Notes under the pieces: generated by a model
What the model saw: only the letters and a program-made list of their open reading frames with translations
Databases searched by the model: none
What the model was told of the DNA's origin: nothing
Translations under genes and position numbers: made by a program
Part shown: piece after piece, positions 14,487 to 24,186 of the stretch
Layout: each line of letters starts with the position of its first letter
Numbering within the stretch: the first letter of the stretch is position 1
Source: an uncultured Pelagibacteraceae bacterium
GTDB taxonomy: Bacteria; Pseudomonadota; Alphaproteobacteria; Pelagibacterales; Pelagibacteraceae
Assembly: GCA_902533075.1 (NCBI GenBank)
Contig: CACAKN010000011.1
Span: 1-40,642, forward strand
DNA length: 40,642 nucleotides
Direction of reading: 5' to 3'

Positions 14487-16769
14487 TTATTTTTTATAGT
14501 CTATAACATCTGCTGAATATGCAGCTATCGAGGCTAAATTTAATATATCTGATGTTGACGATCTTAAAGGTGCTATCTCGATTGGTAAACCTAAACCAAT
14601 TAATAAAGGTCCAATTACTTTTGCTCTACTCATTGACTTTATCATCTTATATGAAATAGCAGCACTGTGTTGGCTAGGCATGATTAAAACATTTGAGTTA
14701 CCAACTATCTCAGAAAAAGGGTAAAGTTCTTTGTACATTTCCTCTAAAGCTACATCTGGCTGCATCTCACCATCAAATTTAAAATTAACTTTATCATTTT
14801 TTAAAATTTCAACGGCATCACTCAGTCTTTTTGTTCTATCTGTAGCTGGCTCTCCAAAAGTAGAGTGAGATAAAAAAGCAACTTTTGGATCAAAACCAAA
14901 TAATTTTGCAACTCTTGCTGCTGATTTTGCCATTTCAGCTAATTGTTTTGCGTCTGGATATTCTATGACTGATGTATCACAAATAAAGATAGTTTTCCCT
15001 CTATTAACAACTAAGTTTAGACCAAACATGATTTCCCCAGGTCTAGGATCAACAACTTTAATTATTTTTTCTAGTGATGAAGAATATCTTCTTGTGTTTC
15101 CAGTTATCATTGCATCTGCATCCTGACATGCAACCATACATGATGCCCAAATCACTCTATCATTTCTTATAAGTCTATCACAATCCCGTTCTAACATTCC
15201 CTTTTCTCTTTGGAGTTTTTTAAATAAATATTTTACATATTTTTCTCTTTTAGGAGTGTCTTTTGAGTTGATAATTTCAATGTCAAAATTTTCGTTGTAA
15301 CCAATTTTTTTAATTTGATTTTTAATTAGTTCTTCTTTTCCTACTAATATAGGTATGCCTAATTCAGAATTTTTAAAAGCTATTGCTGCTTTAAGTGTAT
15401 TTTCATCTTCACCGTCAGCAAAAACAACTTTTTTCTGTTTTTTCTTGATATAACTATTTACTCCTTGCATGATTGTGACTGTCGGATCTAATCTTTGCTT
15501 AAGTTGATCTTTATAAACATCAAAATTATCAATTTTTTTTCTTGCTACTCCAGTATCAATAGCGGCCTTGGCAACTGCAGTAGGTATAACACTTATTAAT
15601 CTTGGATCGAATGTTGATGGAATAATGTATTCTTTTCCATAGTGTGGCCTCTCACCTCCCATCGCAGCAATCACCTCATCAGGCACATCTTCTTTTGTTA
15701 AATTTGCAATTGCATGTGCAGCAGCAATTTTCATTTCTTCATTAATTGTTTTAGCTCGTACATCTAATGCTCCTCTAAAGATATATGGAAAACCTATTAA
15801 ATTATTTACTTGATTAGGATAATCTGATCTTCCAGTTGCAATAATTGCATCATCTCTAACCTCCTCAATTTCTTCAGGTGTAATTTCTGGATCTGGATTA
15901 GCACAGGCAAATATAATGGGATTTTTCGCCATCTTTTTTACCATACTCTTTGTTAACGCACCTTTAGCAGATAAACCTAAAAAAACGTCTGCATTTTTAA
16001 TTGCATCGTCAAGCGTTCGGTCCTTAGTTTCAATCGCATGACTAGATTTCCATTGATTTAAATTTTCTCTACCTCTGAAAATGACTCCTTTCCTATCAAT
16101 CATTGTAATATTTTTTTGAGGGACTCCACTTTTTTTAAATAAGTTGGTACAAGCCATAGCAGAGGCACCAGCGCCATTTACTACGATTTTAATTTTACTG
16201 ATATCTTTTTTACTTATGTCTAGAGCATTAATTAATGCAGCTGTAGTTATTATAGCTGTTCCGTGTTGATCATCATGAAAAACAGGTATATCTAAAATTT
16301 CCTTAAGTTTTTCCTCTATAATAAAACAATCAGGTGCAGCGATATCTTCTAGATTTATTCCACCAAAGCTTGGGGCAAAGTTTTTGATACTATTTATTAT
16401 TTCCTCTGGATTAGAAGAGTCAATTTCTAAGTCTATGGAGTCTATATCTGCAAACCTTTTAAATAAAACAGCTTTTCCCTCCATGACTGGTTTTGAGGCT
16501 AAAGCCCCTAAATTACCCATTCCTAGAATTGCTGAACCATTACTAATTACTGCAACAAGATTTCCTTTACTAGTATAGTCAAATGCAGCTTCTGGATTTT
16601 CACTGATTGCTCGAACTGGGGCAGCAACACCTGGTGAGTAAGCTAAGGCAAGGTCTCTTTTTGTAGTCATATTTTTTGAGGATGAAATTTCAATCTTCCC
16701 AGGTTTTTTATGACTATGAAATTCTAAAGCTTCCTTGTCTGTATAATGATCAATTTTTGTTTTTTTCAT
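14487..16769 (-). CDS. maeB: NADP-dependent malic enzyme with phosphotransacetylase-like C-terminal domain
   Basis: This 760-residue hybrid enzyme oxidatively decarboxylates malate to pyruvate and makes NADPH, linking the TCA cycle to gluconeogenic and biosynthetic pools. The malic domain (ALAYSPGVAAPV, GNLVAVISNGSAILGMGNLG, VFHDDQHGTAII) and the NAD-binding domain (KIVVNGAGASAMAC, FLGLSAKGALT, IIFACANPDPEI, IIATGRSDYPNQVNN) occupy about residues 1-425. The rest, from KKVVFADGEDENTL onward, is a phosphotransacetylase-like domain that in MaeB proteins is regulatory (acetyl-CoA sensing) rather than catalytic. It starts 50 bases from the divergent murJ. Its stop is one base from the convergent DolP-like gene. 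Confidence 0.96.
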   Translation of the reverse strand: MKKTKIDHYTDKEALEFHSHKKPGKIEISSSKNMTTKRDLALAYSPGVAAPVRAISENPEAAFDYTSKGNLVAVISNGSAILGMGNLGALASKPVMEGKAVLFKRFADIDSIDLEIDSSNPEEIINSIKNFAPSFGGINLEDIAAPDCFIIEEKLKEILDIPVFHDDQHGTAIITTAALINALDISKKDISKIKIVVNGAGASAMACTNLFKKSGVPQKNITMIDRKGVIFRGRENLNQWKSSHAIETKDRTLDDAIKNADVFLGLSAKGALTKSMVKKMAKNPIIFACANPDPEITPEEIEEVRDDAIIATGRSDYPNQVNNLIGFPYIFRGALDVRAKTINEEMKIAAAHAIANLTKEDVPDEVIAAMGGERPHYGKEYIIPSTFDPRLISVIPTAVAKAAIDTGVARKKIDNFDVYKDQLKQRLDPTVTIMQGVNSYIKKKQKKVVFADGEDENTLKAAIAFKNSELGIPILVGKEELIKNQIKKIGYNENFDIEIINSKDTPKREKYVKYLFKKLQREKGMLERDCDRLIRNDRVIWASCMVACQDADAMITGNTRRYSSSLEKIIKVVDPRPGEIMFGLNLVVNRGKTIFICDTSVIEYPDAKQLAEMAKSAARVAKLFGFDPKVAFLSHSTFGEPATDRTKRLSDAVEILKNDKVNFKFDGEMQPDVALEEMYKELYPFSEIVGNSNVLIMPSQHSAAISYKMIKSMSRAKVIGPLLIGLGLPIEIAPLRSSTSDILNLASIAAYSADVIDYKK

Positions 16770-16819
16770 TTATGTTAATTAGGTGTACAAATGGGGTAAA
16801 ATTAAGACTAATATGATTT

Positions 16820-18349
16820 ATGAATTTAGTTAAGTCAACAGGGACTTTTGGTTTTTATACTATAATTAGTAGATTACTTGGTTATTTGAGAGATGTTTTA
16901 ATAGCAATCTTTCTTGGAACAAGTTTTTTAGCTGATGCATTTTTTGTAGCTTTTAGGATACCCAATACTTTTAGAAGATTGTTTGCTGAAGGAACCTTTA
17001 ATGCAGCGTTTGTTCCAAGCTATACTTCGCAATTAGTCCAAAGTAAATCTAAGGCAAAAAATTTTGCTAATGAAATATTCAATTTACTATTTGTAGGTTT
17101 GTTCATTTTAGTCTTGGTTGTAGAACTTTTTATGCCAATTTTTGTAAGTTGGATAGCTCCTGGTTTTAAACAGGATGTAGAAAAGATTAACCTAGCAACA
17201 AATTTAACCCGAATAATGTTTCCATTTTTAATGTTTGTAAGTTTATCGTCTTTTTTTGCAGCAATATTAAACTCTCATAATAAATTTGCAGTCGCATCGG
17301 CAGCACCTATAGTTTTAAATTTAGTCCTAATAGGAATTTTATTTTTTGGAAATTATTTAAATGATGAATTAGTTTATTTTTTATCTTATGGGGTTTCTCT
17401 TGCAGGTTTTATTCAACTTATTTTTTTATATAAATTTGTACAAAAATATTACGTCATTAAGTTTAATTTTAATCTAAAGATAAATGAAAAAGTAAAATTT
17501 TTTTTTAAAAAACTTTTACCAAGTATTTTCTCCTCAGGTGTAACACAAATTAATATTTTAGTTGGAACAATTATTGCTTCATTTCAATCAAGCGCAGTAT
17601 CATATCTGTACTATGCTGATAGAATTTATCAAATAAATCTTGCTATCGCTGGGATTGCTATTGGTGTAGTAGTTTTACCTCAGTTATCCAAACATGTTTA
17701 TCTAAAGAAAAAAAATAAGATTTTACAAATTCAAAATAAGGCCTTGGAATTAAGTATGTTTTTGAGTTTACCAGCTTCAGTTGCATTATTTATTGCTTCC
17801 GAACAAATAATTTCAGCATTATTTGGATATGGATCATTTAATGCAGAAGCAGTAAAAAATTCTGCGAACGCTCTTTATTATTTTGGTCTTGGTTTACCAG
17901 CCTTTGCATTAATAAAAATATTTTCGACTTTTTTCTTTGCTAACAATGATACAAAAACTCCGTTTTACATTTCTTTAATCTCTGTAGTTCTAAATATCTT
18001 AATAAGTCTTTACTATTTTAAAGATATTGGATTTATAATTATTCCAATTGCAACTTCAATTTCATCATGGTTCAACTCAATTGTATTATTTATTTTTTTA
18101 AAAAATAAAAACTTATTCGAATTTAATCAAATATTTTTGATAAATCTTACAAAAATAACTTTTGCTTCAGTTGCAATGGGTATTTTTTTTAAATATTTAA
18201 CTTTAATCTTTAAAAATCAATTGATTTACGATTATGATTTTAAATCATTTTATTTGATTTTTTCTGTTTTATTAGGCTTAGCTTTCTATTTATTAGTATC
18301 ATTTTTTATCAAGGCTTTTAATTATAAAGATCTTCAATTAAAGTATTAA
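16820..18349 (+). CDS. murJ: Lipid II flippase MurJ
   Basis: MurJ is a 509-residue polytopic inner-membrane protein of the MviN/MurJ family (MOP superfamily) that flips the peptidoglycan precursor lipid II to the periplasm. About 14 hydrophobic segments are apparent. Residues shown to be essential in E. coli are conserved with the same numbering near the N-terminus: Arg18 (SRLLG), Arg24 (GYLRD), Asp39 (FLADAFF) and Arg52 ([11 protein letters not shown]). The signature [14 protein letters not shown] is present. It starts 50 bases from the divergent maeB, and its stop lies 2 bases before the trpS start. Confidence is very high. Confidence 0.97.
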   Translation: MNLVKSTGTFGFYTIISRLLGYLRDVLIAIFLGTSFLADAFFVAFRIPNTFRRLFAEGTFNAAFVPSYTSQLVQSKSKAKNFANEIFNLLFVGLFILVLVVELFMPIFVSWIAPGFKQDVEKINLATNLTRIMFPFLMFVSLSSFFAAILNSHNKFAVASAAPIVLNLVLIGILFFGNYLNDELVYFLSYGVSLAGFIQLIFLYKFVQKYYVIKFNFNLKINEKVKFFFKKLLPSIFSSGVTQINILVGTIIASFQSSAVSYLYYADRIYQINLAIAGIAIGVVVLPQLSKHVYLKKKNKILQIQNKALELSMFLSLPASVALFIASEQIISALFGYGSFNAEAVKNSANALYYFGLGLPAFALIKIFSTFFFANNDTKTPFYISLISVVLNILISLYYFKDIGFIIIPIATSISSWFNSIVLFIFLKNKNLFEFNQIFLINLTKITFASVAMGIFFKYLTLIFKNQLIYDYDFKSFYLIFSVLLGLAFYLLVSFFIKAFNYKDLQLKY

Positions 18350-18351
18350 TT

Positions 18352-19353
18352 ATGGTAAAAAAAATATTTTCAGGAGTTCAGCCAACGGGCAATCTTCATT
18401 TAGGAAATTATTTAGGTGCGATAAAAAATTTTGTTGATTTAAATAATGATAGCCAAAATCATTGTATTTTTTGTGTAGTTGATTTGCATGCGATAACAGT
18501 ATCTCAAGATCCAAAAGAATTAAAAAAAAATATTCTTGAAACAGTAGCAACATTTATTGCTTGTGGTATTGACCCAAAAAAAAGTATTATTTTTAATCAA
18601 TCTCAAGTAAGTGCGCATTCTGAAGCTGCTTGGATATTAAGTTGTGTTGCAAGAATGGGATGGTTGAATCGAATGACACAATTTAAAGAAAAAGCTGGTA
18701 AGGATAAAGAGAAAGCAAGTATTGGTCTATACTCATATCCTATATTAATGGCGGCAGATATTTTATTGTATGATACTACACACGTACCTGTTGGGGATGA
18801 CCAGAAACAACATTTAGAACTTTGTAGAGATATAGCTCAAAAATTTAATAATGATTTTAAAGTTGAAAATTTTTTAGTAGCACCTGAACCTTTAATTCAA
18901 AGGGAATTTTCAAGAATCATGAGCCTAAAAGATGGAACAAAAAAAATGAGTAAATCAGAATTATCAGACTTAAGTCGTATAAATTTAACTGACGAAAAGG
19001 AGCAAATTATAAATAAAATAAAAAAAGCTAAAACTGACATAATGCCTATGCCTTCATCTATTGAAGAGTTGAGCCAAAGACCTGAAGCAAAAAATTTGAT
19101 TGGAATTTATTCTAGTTTGTGTAGCCTAAGTGTTGAAAAGACTATTAGTCAATTTTCAGGAAAAAATTTTTCAGAATTCAAAAATGATTTGTCTCAAATT
19201 CTAGTTGATAAAATAATCCCAATTTCAAATGAAATTAAAAAATTAATTAAAGAAAAGCATTATCTTGATGATATCCTCTTAAAAGGAAGTGAAAAAGCTG
19301 ATAAAATGGCATCAGAAAAATTGAAGAAAATACATAAAATAATGGGTTTTTAG
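18352..19353 (+). CDS. trpS: Tryptophanyl-tRNA synthetase
   Basis: This 333-residue class I aminoacyl-tRNA synthetase charges tRNA-Trp. The HIGH-type motif is [13 protein letters not shown] (11-23) and the KMSKS motif is intact at 198-202. The tryptophan- and adenylate-binding segments [20 protein letters not shown] (129-148) and [14 protein letters not shown] (149-162) are typical of bacterial TrpRS. The length is standard. It follows murJ directly, with only a 2-base gap, so the two probably share a transcript; the pair murJ-trpS is common in alphaproteobacteria. Confidence 0.98.
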   Translation: MVKKIFSGVQPTGNLHLGNYLGAIKNFVDLNNDSQNHCIFCVVDLHAITVSQDPKELKKNILETVATFIACGIDPKKSIIFNQSQVSAHSEAAWILSCVARMGWLNRMTQFKEKAGKDKEKASIGLYSYPILMAADILLYDTTHVPVGDDQKQHLELCRDIAQKFNNDFKVENFLVAPEPLIQREFSRIMSLKDGTKKMSKSELSDLSRINLTDEKEQIINKIKKAKTDIMPMPSSIEELSQRPEAKNLIGIYSSLCSLSVEKTISQFSGKNFSEFKNDLSQILVDKIIPISNEIKKLIKEKHYLDDILLKGSEKADKMASEKLKKIHKIMGF

Positions 19354-19405
19354 ATAATTTTAATTAACAAGTTTAAATTTGAAAATAATTGAATATAAAT
19401 AAATC

Positions 19406-19945
19406 ATGTTCGTTCAAACAGAAATAACACCAAATCCAAATTCACTTAAATTTTTGCCAGGCAAAATTGTTTCTAATCATGGTTCTTTTGAAATTACAAA
19501 TATAGATGAGACAAATAATGAATTAATTAGAAATTTGTTATCTATTAATGGAGTTGAAAGTATTTTCTTAGGAAAAGATTTTATATCTATCAACAAAGAT
19601 AAAAAAACACAATGGGATGAGATAAAGCATATTGTTATTTCACTTATAAATGATTTTTATTCAAGTGGAAAAAAATCTGTTATTGAAAAAGATCTTAATG
19701 AAGATATTCAAAATTTGAAAGAAATTGAAAAAAAAATCGTACAAATATTAGATCAAAAGATAAGACCAGCAGTTGCAAAAGATGGTGGTGATATAAAATT
19801 TAAAGAATTCAAAGATGGTATAGTCAAAGTTCAATTACAGGGAAGTTGTTCAGGGTGTCCAAGTTCTTTAATGACATTAAAGCAGGGTGTTCAAAATTTA
19901 TTGTGTCATTATATACCAGAAGTAAAAGAAGTAGAATCAATCTAA
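19406..19945 (+). CDS. Nfu-type iron-sulfur cluster carrier
   Basis: This 179-residue protein has an N-terminal Nfu_N domain (FVQTEITPNPNSLKFLPGK, residues 2-20) and a C-terminal NifU-like domain (IRPAVAKDGGDIKF ... VQLQGSCSGCPSS), with the cluster-binding Cys148-x2-Cys151. Nfu proteins receive [4Fe-4S] clusters and pass them to target enzymes. The alphaproteobacterial and mitochondrial Nfu1 layout fits better than E. coli NfuA, whose N-terminal domain is a degenerate A-type scaffold. The gene is preceded by 52 bases after trpS and followed after one base by the glucosaminidase gene. MiaB, encoded about 3 kb away, is a likely type of client. Confidence 0.93.
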   Translation: MFVQTEITPNPNSLKFLPGKIVSNHGSFEITNIDETNNELIRNLLSINGVESIFLGKDFISINKDKKTQWDEIKHIVISLINDFYSSGKKSVIEKDLNEDIQNLKEIEKKIVQILDQKIRPAVAKDGGDIKFKEFKDGIVKVQLQGSCSGCPSSLMTLKQGVQNLLCHYIPEVKEVESI

Positions 19946-19946
19946 A

Positions 19947-21023
19947 ATGATCAAAAAAAAACAATATAGAATTAATATCAAATACTTAAAATATTTAGAT
20001 AACAAAGGATTTGGAACAATTCCAAGAGTTTTTATTAGCTCTTTAATGGTTATTTTTGTTTTTTACTCAATACCATCAATAATCAATTTTTCACAAAATG
20101 ATAATGAATTTAAAAACAACTCCAAAGCGGTATTAGCTTATACCCTTAAAAATAAAGGAAAAGGTGTAGAAGACGGTACGGACATTCTTGATGAAAGTGA
20201 ACTATTACTAGATATCTTTAGTTTGAATGATTTGGAGTCAGATACTGTAAGACTAAATGCATCTACAATTAAAGAGTTATTTGATGATACTGACTATAAG
20301 CTAGAAGATGTTAGACAAAAAAAATTAGTTAAACCAGTTGCTCTAACCTTACTTCCATCAGAAATAAGAATGATAGAAAACACAAAACAAAGAAAAGAAT
20401 TTTTTATTCAAATTATTTTACCATTAATTTTGCAAGAAAATAATAATATTAGTTTAGATAGAAAAAGACTTTTTAAGTTAATTAATAAAAGTAAGAATAC
20501 AGAGTTAGAAAAAAAATGGTTAGAAAAAAAATATAAACAATATGGCATTCCGTCAAAAGATTTATCTATTTTAAAAGTTAGAATGGATGTAATACCAGTT
20601 TCACTTGCAATTGCACAAGCAGCAAAAGAAACAGGTTGGGGTACCTCAAGATTTGCTCAAGAGGGAAATGCACTGTTTGGTCAGTGGACATGGTCAGGTG
20701 AAGGATTGAAACCAAAAGACTCAGACAAAAATGAGGGTCATAAAGTTATGAAATTTAACGTTTTACAAGCGTCAGTTAGGGCCTATCAACGAAATTTAAA
20801 TACACATTCATCGTATATGAATTTGAGACAGGCTAGAGCTGAATTGAGAGATAAAGGAAAACCACTTGATAGTTTAATCCTTGTTAATTATTTAAATGAA
20901 TATGCTGAAACAGGACAACAATATGTTGAGGTACTAAAAAAAATTATTAAACAAAACAATTTAAAAGATTTTGATGATGCTAAATTACTTCCGTCAAGCG
21001 TTGAATTGGAAAGTTTAATTTAA
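19947..21023 (+). CDS. Bax-like glucosaminidase-domain protein, membrane anchored
   Basis: The 358-residue protein has a short basic N-terminus, one transmembrane helix (about 25-46, PRVFISSLMVIFVFYSIPSI), a linker, and a C-terminal glucosaminidase (lysozyme-like) domain. The domain's signature is VSLAIAQAAKETGWGTSRFA, with Glu228 as the likely catalytic acid, followed by EGNALFGQWTW and YLNEYAETGQQYVEVLKKII. This matches the E. coli Bax and FlgJ-C type, which cut glycan strands of peptidoglycan. It probably faces the periplasm and trims the wall. It follows the Nfu gene by one base, and its last 4 bases overlap the convergent deacetylase. Confidence 0.85.
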   Translation: MIKKKQYRINIKYLKYLDNKGFGTIPRVFISSLMVIFVFYSIPSIINFSQNDNEFKNNSKAVLAYTLKNKGKGVEDGTDILDESELLLDIFSLNDLESDTVRLNASTIKELFDDTDYKLEDVRQKKLVKPVALTLLPSEIRMIENTKQRKEFFIQIILPLILQENNNISLDRKRLFKLINKSKNTELEKKWLEKKYKQYGIPSKDLSILKVRMDVIPVSLAIAQAAKETGWGTSRFAQEGNALFGQWTWSGEGLKPKDSDKNEGHKVMKFNVLQASVRAYQRNLNTHSSYMNLRQARAELRDKGKPLDSLILVNYLNEYAETGQQYVEVLKKIIKQNNLKDFDDAKLLPSSVELESLI

Positions 21024-22081
21024 TCATTTATTATAACAAATTGAGTACCAAACCATCTCCATATACCCTCATCATTTAAAGAGCAATTAATTCTCCCTCT
21101 TCTTGGAACAAAAGGTTTTTTAAAATTTGCAACGATAACGTTATCTTTAATATCTAAATCTGTTTTATTCCAATCCCCACCATCATTAGAATAACAATTT
21201 ATATCTTTAATATTTTTTTGATCAGGAAAGAATTCTAAAATTAATTTTGGGGGATTGTTATCATTGTTTAATTTTTTATCTTCAGGTTTTATACTTTTTA
21301 TTTCTAGTGGTTTATAATTTATAAGAGATTTAAATCTATTCATATCCCCATATTTTTCATTAATAGGAAATCTAGGTAATTCAAATTTGTTCTTATTTAT
21401 ATCAATGACACCCGAATGTTGTCCAAAAGCAGCCTTGAAATTTTTAGAAATATAATCTCTCATATATTTAGAGTACTCACCAAAAGGATATGAAAAGATG
21501 TTTGGAACATAGCCTAATTTTTTTTCAAAAATTTTAGAAGCTATGGTGATATCATTTATAAATTCAGCATTTTCCATATCAATTAAATATTCGTGTGTGT
21601 GGGAATGGTGACCTATATTTCCAAATTCAGATTTTTCTATTTCTTTAATTTCTTCCCAGGTCATATAACCAAATTTCCCAACTGGCTCTGTAGATATAAA
21701 TAGTATAAATGGAATTTTATTATCTTTTAAGTAAGGCCATGCTTCATTATAAAAAGATTTAAAGCCATCATCAATTGTAATCAAAATTTTTGTATTATTT
21801 TTTGGTTCATCAAATTCATTTATAAAAAATTTTGGATTATAAAAATCATAATTTAGATCTTTTATCATTTGCATTTGTTTTTTAAATATATCCATTCTAA
21901 TATTTGTTGAAGGATATTTATTTTCGTTAAATCGATGATACATAAGTGATAAAATACCATTATCATTTGAATATTGTTTGATATTATTATCAACTGAATT
22001 AGAATTGGTATAAATAAATAATTGAATAATGATTAAACTTATAATTGATGCTGCAAAAGATAAAATTTTTTTAATGATCAT
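21020..22081 (-). CDS. Polysaccharide deacetylase (NodB/CE4 family), signal-anchored
   Basis: The 353 residues begin with an N-terminal signal or anchor helix (ILSFAASIISLIIIQLFIY). The carbohydrate-esterase-4 domain has the lead-in ILSLMYHRFNENKYP, the catalytic pair in ILITIDDGFKSFYNEAWPYL (Asp104/Asp105) and the metal motif GHHSHTHEYL (His159, His163). FSYPFGEYSKYM provides the later motif. A C-terminal segment of about 100 residues (KPPKLILEFF onwards) looks like an extra beta domain. It would remove N- or O-acetyl groups from a surface glycan or peptidoglycan; the substrate is unknown. The first 53 bases overlap the start of tsaB on the other strand. A TTTACT-N17-TATAAT promoter sits just upstream, inside tsaB. 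Confidence 0.87.
   Translation of the reverse strand: MIIKKILSFAASIISLIIIQLFIYTNSNSVDNNIKQYSNDNGILSLMYHRFNENKYPSTNIRMDIFKKQMQMIKDLNYDFYNPKFFINEFDEPKNNTKILITIDDGFKSFYNEAWPYLKDNKIPFILFISTEPVGKFGYMTWEEIKEIEKSEFGNIGHHSHTHEYLIDMENAEFINDITIASKIFEKKLGYVPNIFSYPFGEYSKYMRDYISKNFKAAFGQHSGVIDINKNKFELPRFPINEKYGDMNRFKSLINYKPLEIKSIKPEDKKLNNDNNPPKLILEFFPDQKNIKDINCYSNDGGDWNKTDLDIKDNVIVANFKKPFVPRRGRINCSLNDEGIWRWFGTQFVIIND
22006..22014 (+). promoter_or_regulatory. Extended -10 promoter of tsaB
   Basis: TGGTATAAA (TG then TATAAA at 22009-22014) lies 14 bases before the tsaB ATG, so the 5' untranslated region would be under about 10 bases. No good -35 box is visible. The site is inside the coding region of the opposite-strand deacetylase gene. 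Confidence 0.45.
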
Positions 22082-22415
22082 TGATAGTAATAATAATTAT
22101 ATTATCACTCATGAAAATAGTAAAATTAATTATGAAAAATTAGTAATACTTATTAATGAATTCTTAGATTCTAAAAAAATAGATTTTAAAAAAATTTCAA
22201 AAATTTATGTAAATAGAGGACCTGGTAGTTTTGCTGGAATTAGGAATTCACTTTCGATAGTAAAAGCTATACATTTAGTTAACCAAACCGATTATTATTG
22301 CTTTAGTTTTAATGACTTTGAAGGTGAAAATGTACTAAAATATGAAAATATTCCCAATCTGTGCGATAAATTTAGCATAAAAAAAAATTTGATTAATCCT
22401 ATTTATATAAGTTAA
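22029..22415 (+). CDS. tsaB: TsaB-like subunit for tRNA t6A37 modification (short form)
   Basis: TsaB (YeaZ) is the dimerisation partner of TsaD in making N6-threonylcarbamoyladenosine at A37 of ANN-decoding tRNAs. The ASKHA-fold start (MIKLIIDAAKDKIFLMIID) and the family signature YVNRGPGSFAGIRNSLSIVKAI (64-81) are clear. At 128 residues it is much shorter than usual TsaB (about 220), keeping the N-terminal lobe but little of the second, so it may be a streamlined form relying on TsaD. The rimI gene that often follows tsaB is absent; fur comes next after 8 bases. Its first 53 bases overlap the deacetylase gene. Confidence 0.8.
   Translation: MIKLIIDAAKDKIFLMIIDSNNNYIITHENSKINYEKLVILINEFLDSKKIDFKKISKIYVNRGPGSFAGIRNSLSIVKAIHLVNQTDYYCFSFNDFEGENVLKYENIPNLCDKFSIKKNLINPIYIS
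22096..22124 (-). promoter_or_regulatory. Promoter of the deacetylase gene inside tsaB
   Basis: Read on the minus strand, TTTACT (22124-22119) and a perfect TATAAT (22101-22096) are separated by 17 bases. Transcription should start near 22089, leaving a leader of about 8 bases before the ATG at 22081. The site lies in tsaB codons about 23-32. Confidence 0.55.
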
Positions 22416-22423
22416 AATTAAAT

Positions 22424-22855
22424 ATGTCAGATGAAATTGAACAAAAATGTTTATCTAAGGGAGTAAAACTTACTGATCAAAGAAAAATAATAGCCAAAGT
22501 TATTTCAGAGTCTAAGAAAGAATATGGTGAGTCTGATCATCCTGATGTAGATGAACTTTACAATCGTGTTTCAAAAATTGATCCAAAAATAAGTATAGCA
22601 ACAGTATATAGAACAGTGAAATTATTTGAGGAAGCTGGTATATTAACAAAACATGATTTTAAAGGTGGAAAAGCAAGATATGAAGCGATGATAGAAAGCC
22701 ATCATGATCATTTAATTGATATTAAGTCAGGAGAAATAATAGAGTTTGTTGATGAAGAAATTGAAAGATTACAGAAAAAAGTTGCTGAAAAACATGGTTA
22801 TACTTTAGTAGATCACAAGTTAGAATTGTATGGGGTGAAGAAAAAACCTCAATAA
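22424..22855 (+). CDS. fur: Fur-family metal-responsive repressor
   Basis: This 143-residue regulator has an N-terminal winged helix (GVKLTDQRKIIAKVI, DVDELYNRV, ISIATVYRTVKLFEEAGIL) and a C-terminal metal-binding and dimerisation domain (RYEAMIESHHDHLIDIKSGEIIEF, with His93, His94 and His96). There are no CxxC pairs for a structural zinc, and the only cysteine is Cys9, as in many alphaproteobacterial Fur/Mur proteins, so it may sense iron or manganese. Its place between tsaB and miaB is typical for alphaproteobacterial fur. A second, Irr-like family member is encoded at 36600. The miaB start follows immediately after its stop. Confidence 0.93.
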   Translation: MSDEIEQKCLSKGVKLTDQRKIIAKVISESKKEYGESDHPDVDELYNRVSKIDPKISIATVYRTVKLFEEAGILTKHDFKGGKARYEAMIESHHDHLIDIKSGEIIEFVDEEIERLQKKVAEKHGYTLVDHKLELYGVKKKPQ

Positions 22856-24184
22856 ATGAATCAAAAAATTTTTATTAAAACTTTTGGGTGTCAGATGAAT
22901 GAATATGATTCAAATCGTATTTATGACACAGTAAAAAAAATTGGTTATTATAAAACAGAAAATTATGAAGAAGCCAATTGTTATTTATTAAATACTTGCC
23001 ACATAAGAGATAAGGCTAAAGAAAAAGTATATCATGAAATTGGAAGAGTAAAAAAAATTTTTAGATTTAAAAAAAAACCATTGGTCATTATTGCTGGATG
23101 TGTTGCTCAAGCTGAAAATCAAGAAATGTTAAGAAGAGAACCATATATAGATTTATTAATTGGTCCTCAGTCATATCACAAAATAAATGATACCATTTTA
23201 AACCATATCCAAGAAAAAAAAAAAATTGAACAAACTGATTTTGATACATTCTCTAAATTTGATTACTTAAGTAAGATTAAAAATGAGTCTGGCAAAGTTT
23301 CTTCATTTATAACTATTCAAGAAGGTTGTGATAAATTTTGTCATTTCTGTGTGGTGCCGTATACCAGAGGACCGGAATATTCTAGACCATTTAATCAAAT
23401 TTTAAATGAAGCTAAATATTTAGCTGAACAAGGTGTAAAAGAAATAACATTACTTGGCCAAAATGTTAATGCTTATAATAATGAAGGTCTAAAGTTATCA
23501 AATTTGATTTATGAAATTGAAAAATTAAAAGAAATAAAAAGGATTAGATATACTACATCTCATCCTAAAGATATGACCAATGACTTGATTGAAGTTTATA
23601 AGTATTCTAAAAAAGTAATGCCCTTAGTTCATTTGCCGATACAAAGTGGTTCTGATAAAATTTTAAATTTAATGAATAGAAAACATACAATTAAAGCGTA
23701 TCTTAAAATATACGAAAAACTTAAAAGTATTAATAATAAAATAAAATTTTCTAGTGATTTTATAATTGGTTATCCTGGTGAGGAAAAACAAGATTTTGTT
23801 GATACTTTAAAACTTATTAAAGAAATTAATTTTATAAACTCTTATTCATTTATTTTTAGTCCAAGACCAGGAACCGTTGCTGCAGATTTAGAAATTCTTG
23901 ATAAACAAATCGCTAGTTCAAGATTAGAAGAGATAAAGAATATATTATTTGAAAATCAAATTATAATGAACAAATCTTTTGAAAACAAGACACTAGATGT
24001 TTTAGTTGAAAATTTAACTGATGATAAGGCAAAAGTTTTTGGACGATCAGAATATATGACACCGGTCATACTTAATGGCAAAGAAGATGAAATTGGAAAA
24101 ATAGTGCAAGTTAAAATCAATCGCAGCAATAGAACAACATTATTTGGAGATATAATAAGAAATTCAAATAAAAGGGTGGCATAA
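22856..24184 (+). CDS. miaB: tRNA-2-methylthio-N6-dimethylallyladenosine synthase
   Basis: MiaB is a 442-residue radical-SAM methylthiotransferase that converts i6A37 to ms2i6A37 in tRNA. The N-terminal cluster ligands are Cys12 (TFGCQMNEYDS), Cys48 (LNTCHIRDKA) and Cys82 (IAGCVAQAE). The radical-SAM motif CDKFCHFC gives Cys158, Cys162 and Cys165. The C-terminal TRAM domain (about 375-440) is present. All domains are of normal length. It starts at the base after the fur stop. The enzyme carries two [4Fe-4S] clusters, so it depends on iron-sulfur supply, for which an Nfu gene lies upstream. Confidence 0.97.
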   Translation: MNQKIFIKTFGCQMNEYDSNRIYDTVKKIGYYKTENYEEANCYLLNTCHIRDKAKEKVYHEIGRVKKIFRFKKKPLVIIAGCVAQAENQEMLRREPYIDLLIGPQSYHKINDTILNHIQEKKKIEQTDFDTFSKFDYLSKIKNESGKVSSFITIQEGCDKFCHFCVVPYTRGPEYSRPFNQILNEAKYLAEQGVKEITLLGQNVNAYNNEGLKLSNLIYEIEKLKEIKRIRYTTSHPKDMTNDLIEVYKYSKKVMPLVHLPIQSGSDKILNLMNRKHTIKAYLKIYEKLKSINNKIKFSSDFIIGYPGEEKQDFVDTLKLIKEINFINSYSFIFSPRPGTVAADLEILDKQIASSRLEEIKNILFENQIIMNKSFENKTLDVLVENLTDDKAKVFGRSEYMTPVILNGKEDEIGKIVQVKINRSNRTTLFGDIIRNSNKRVA

Positions 24185-24186
24185 AA

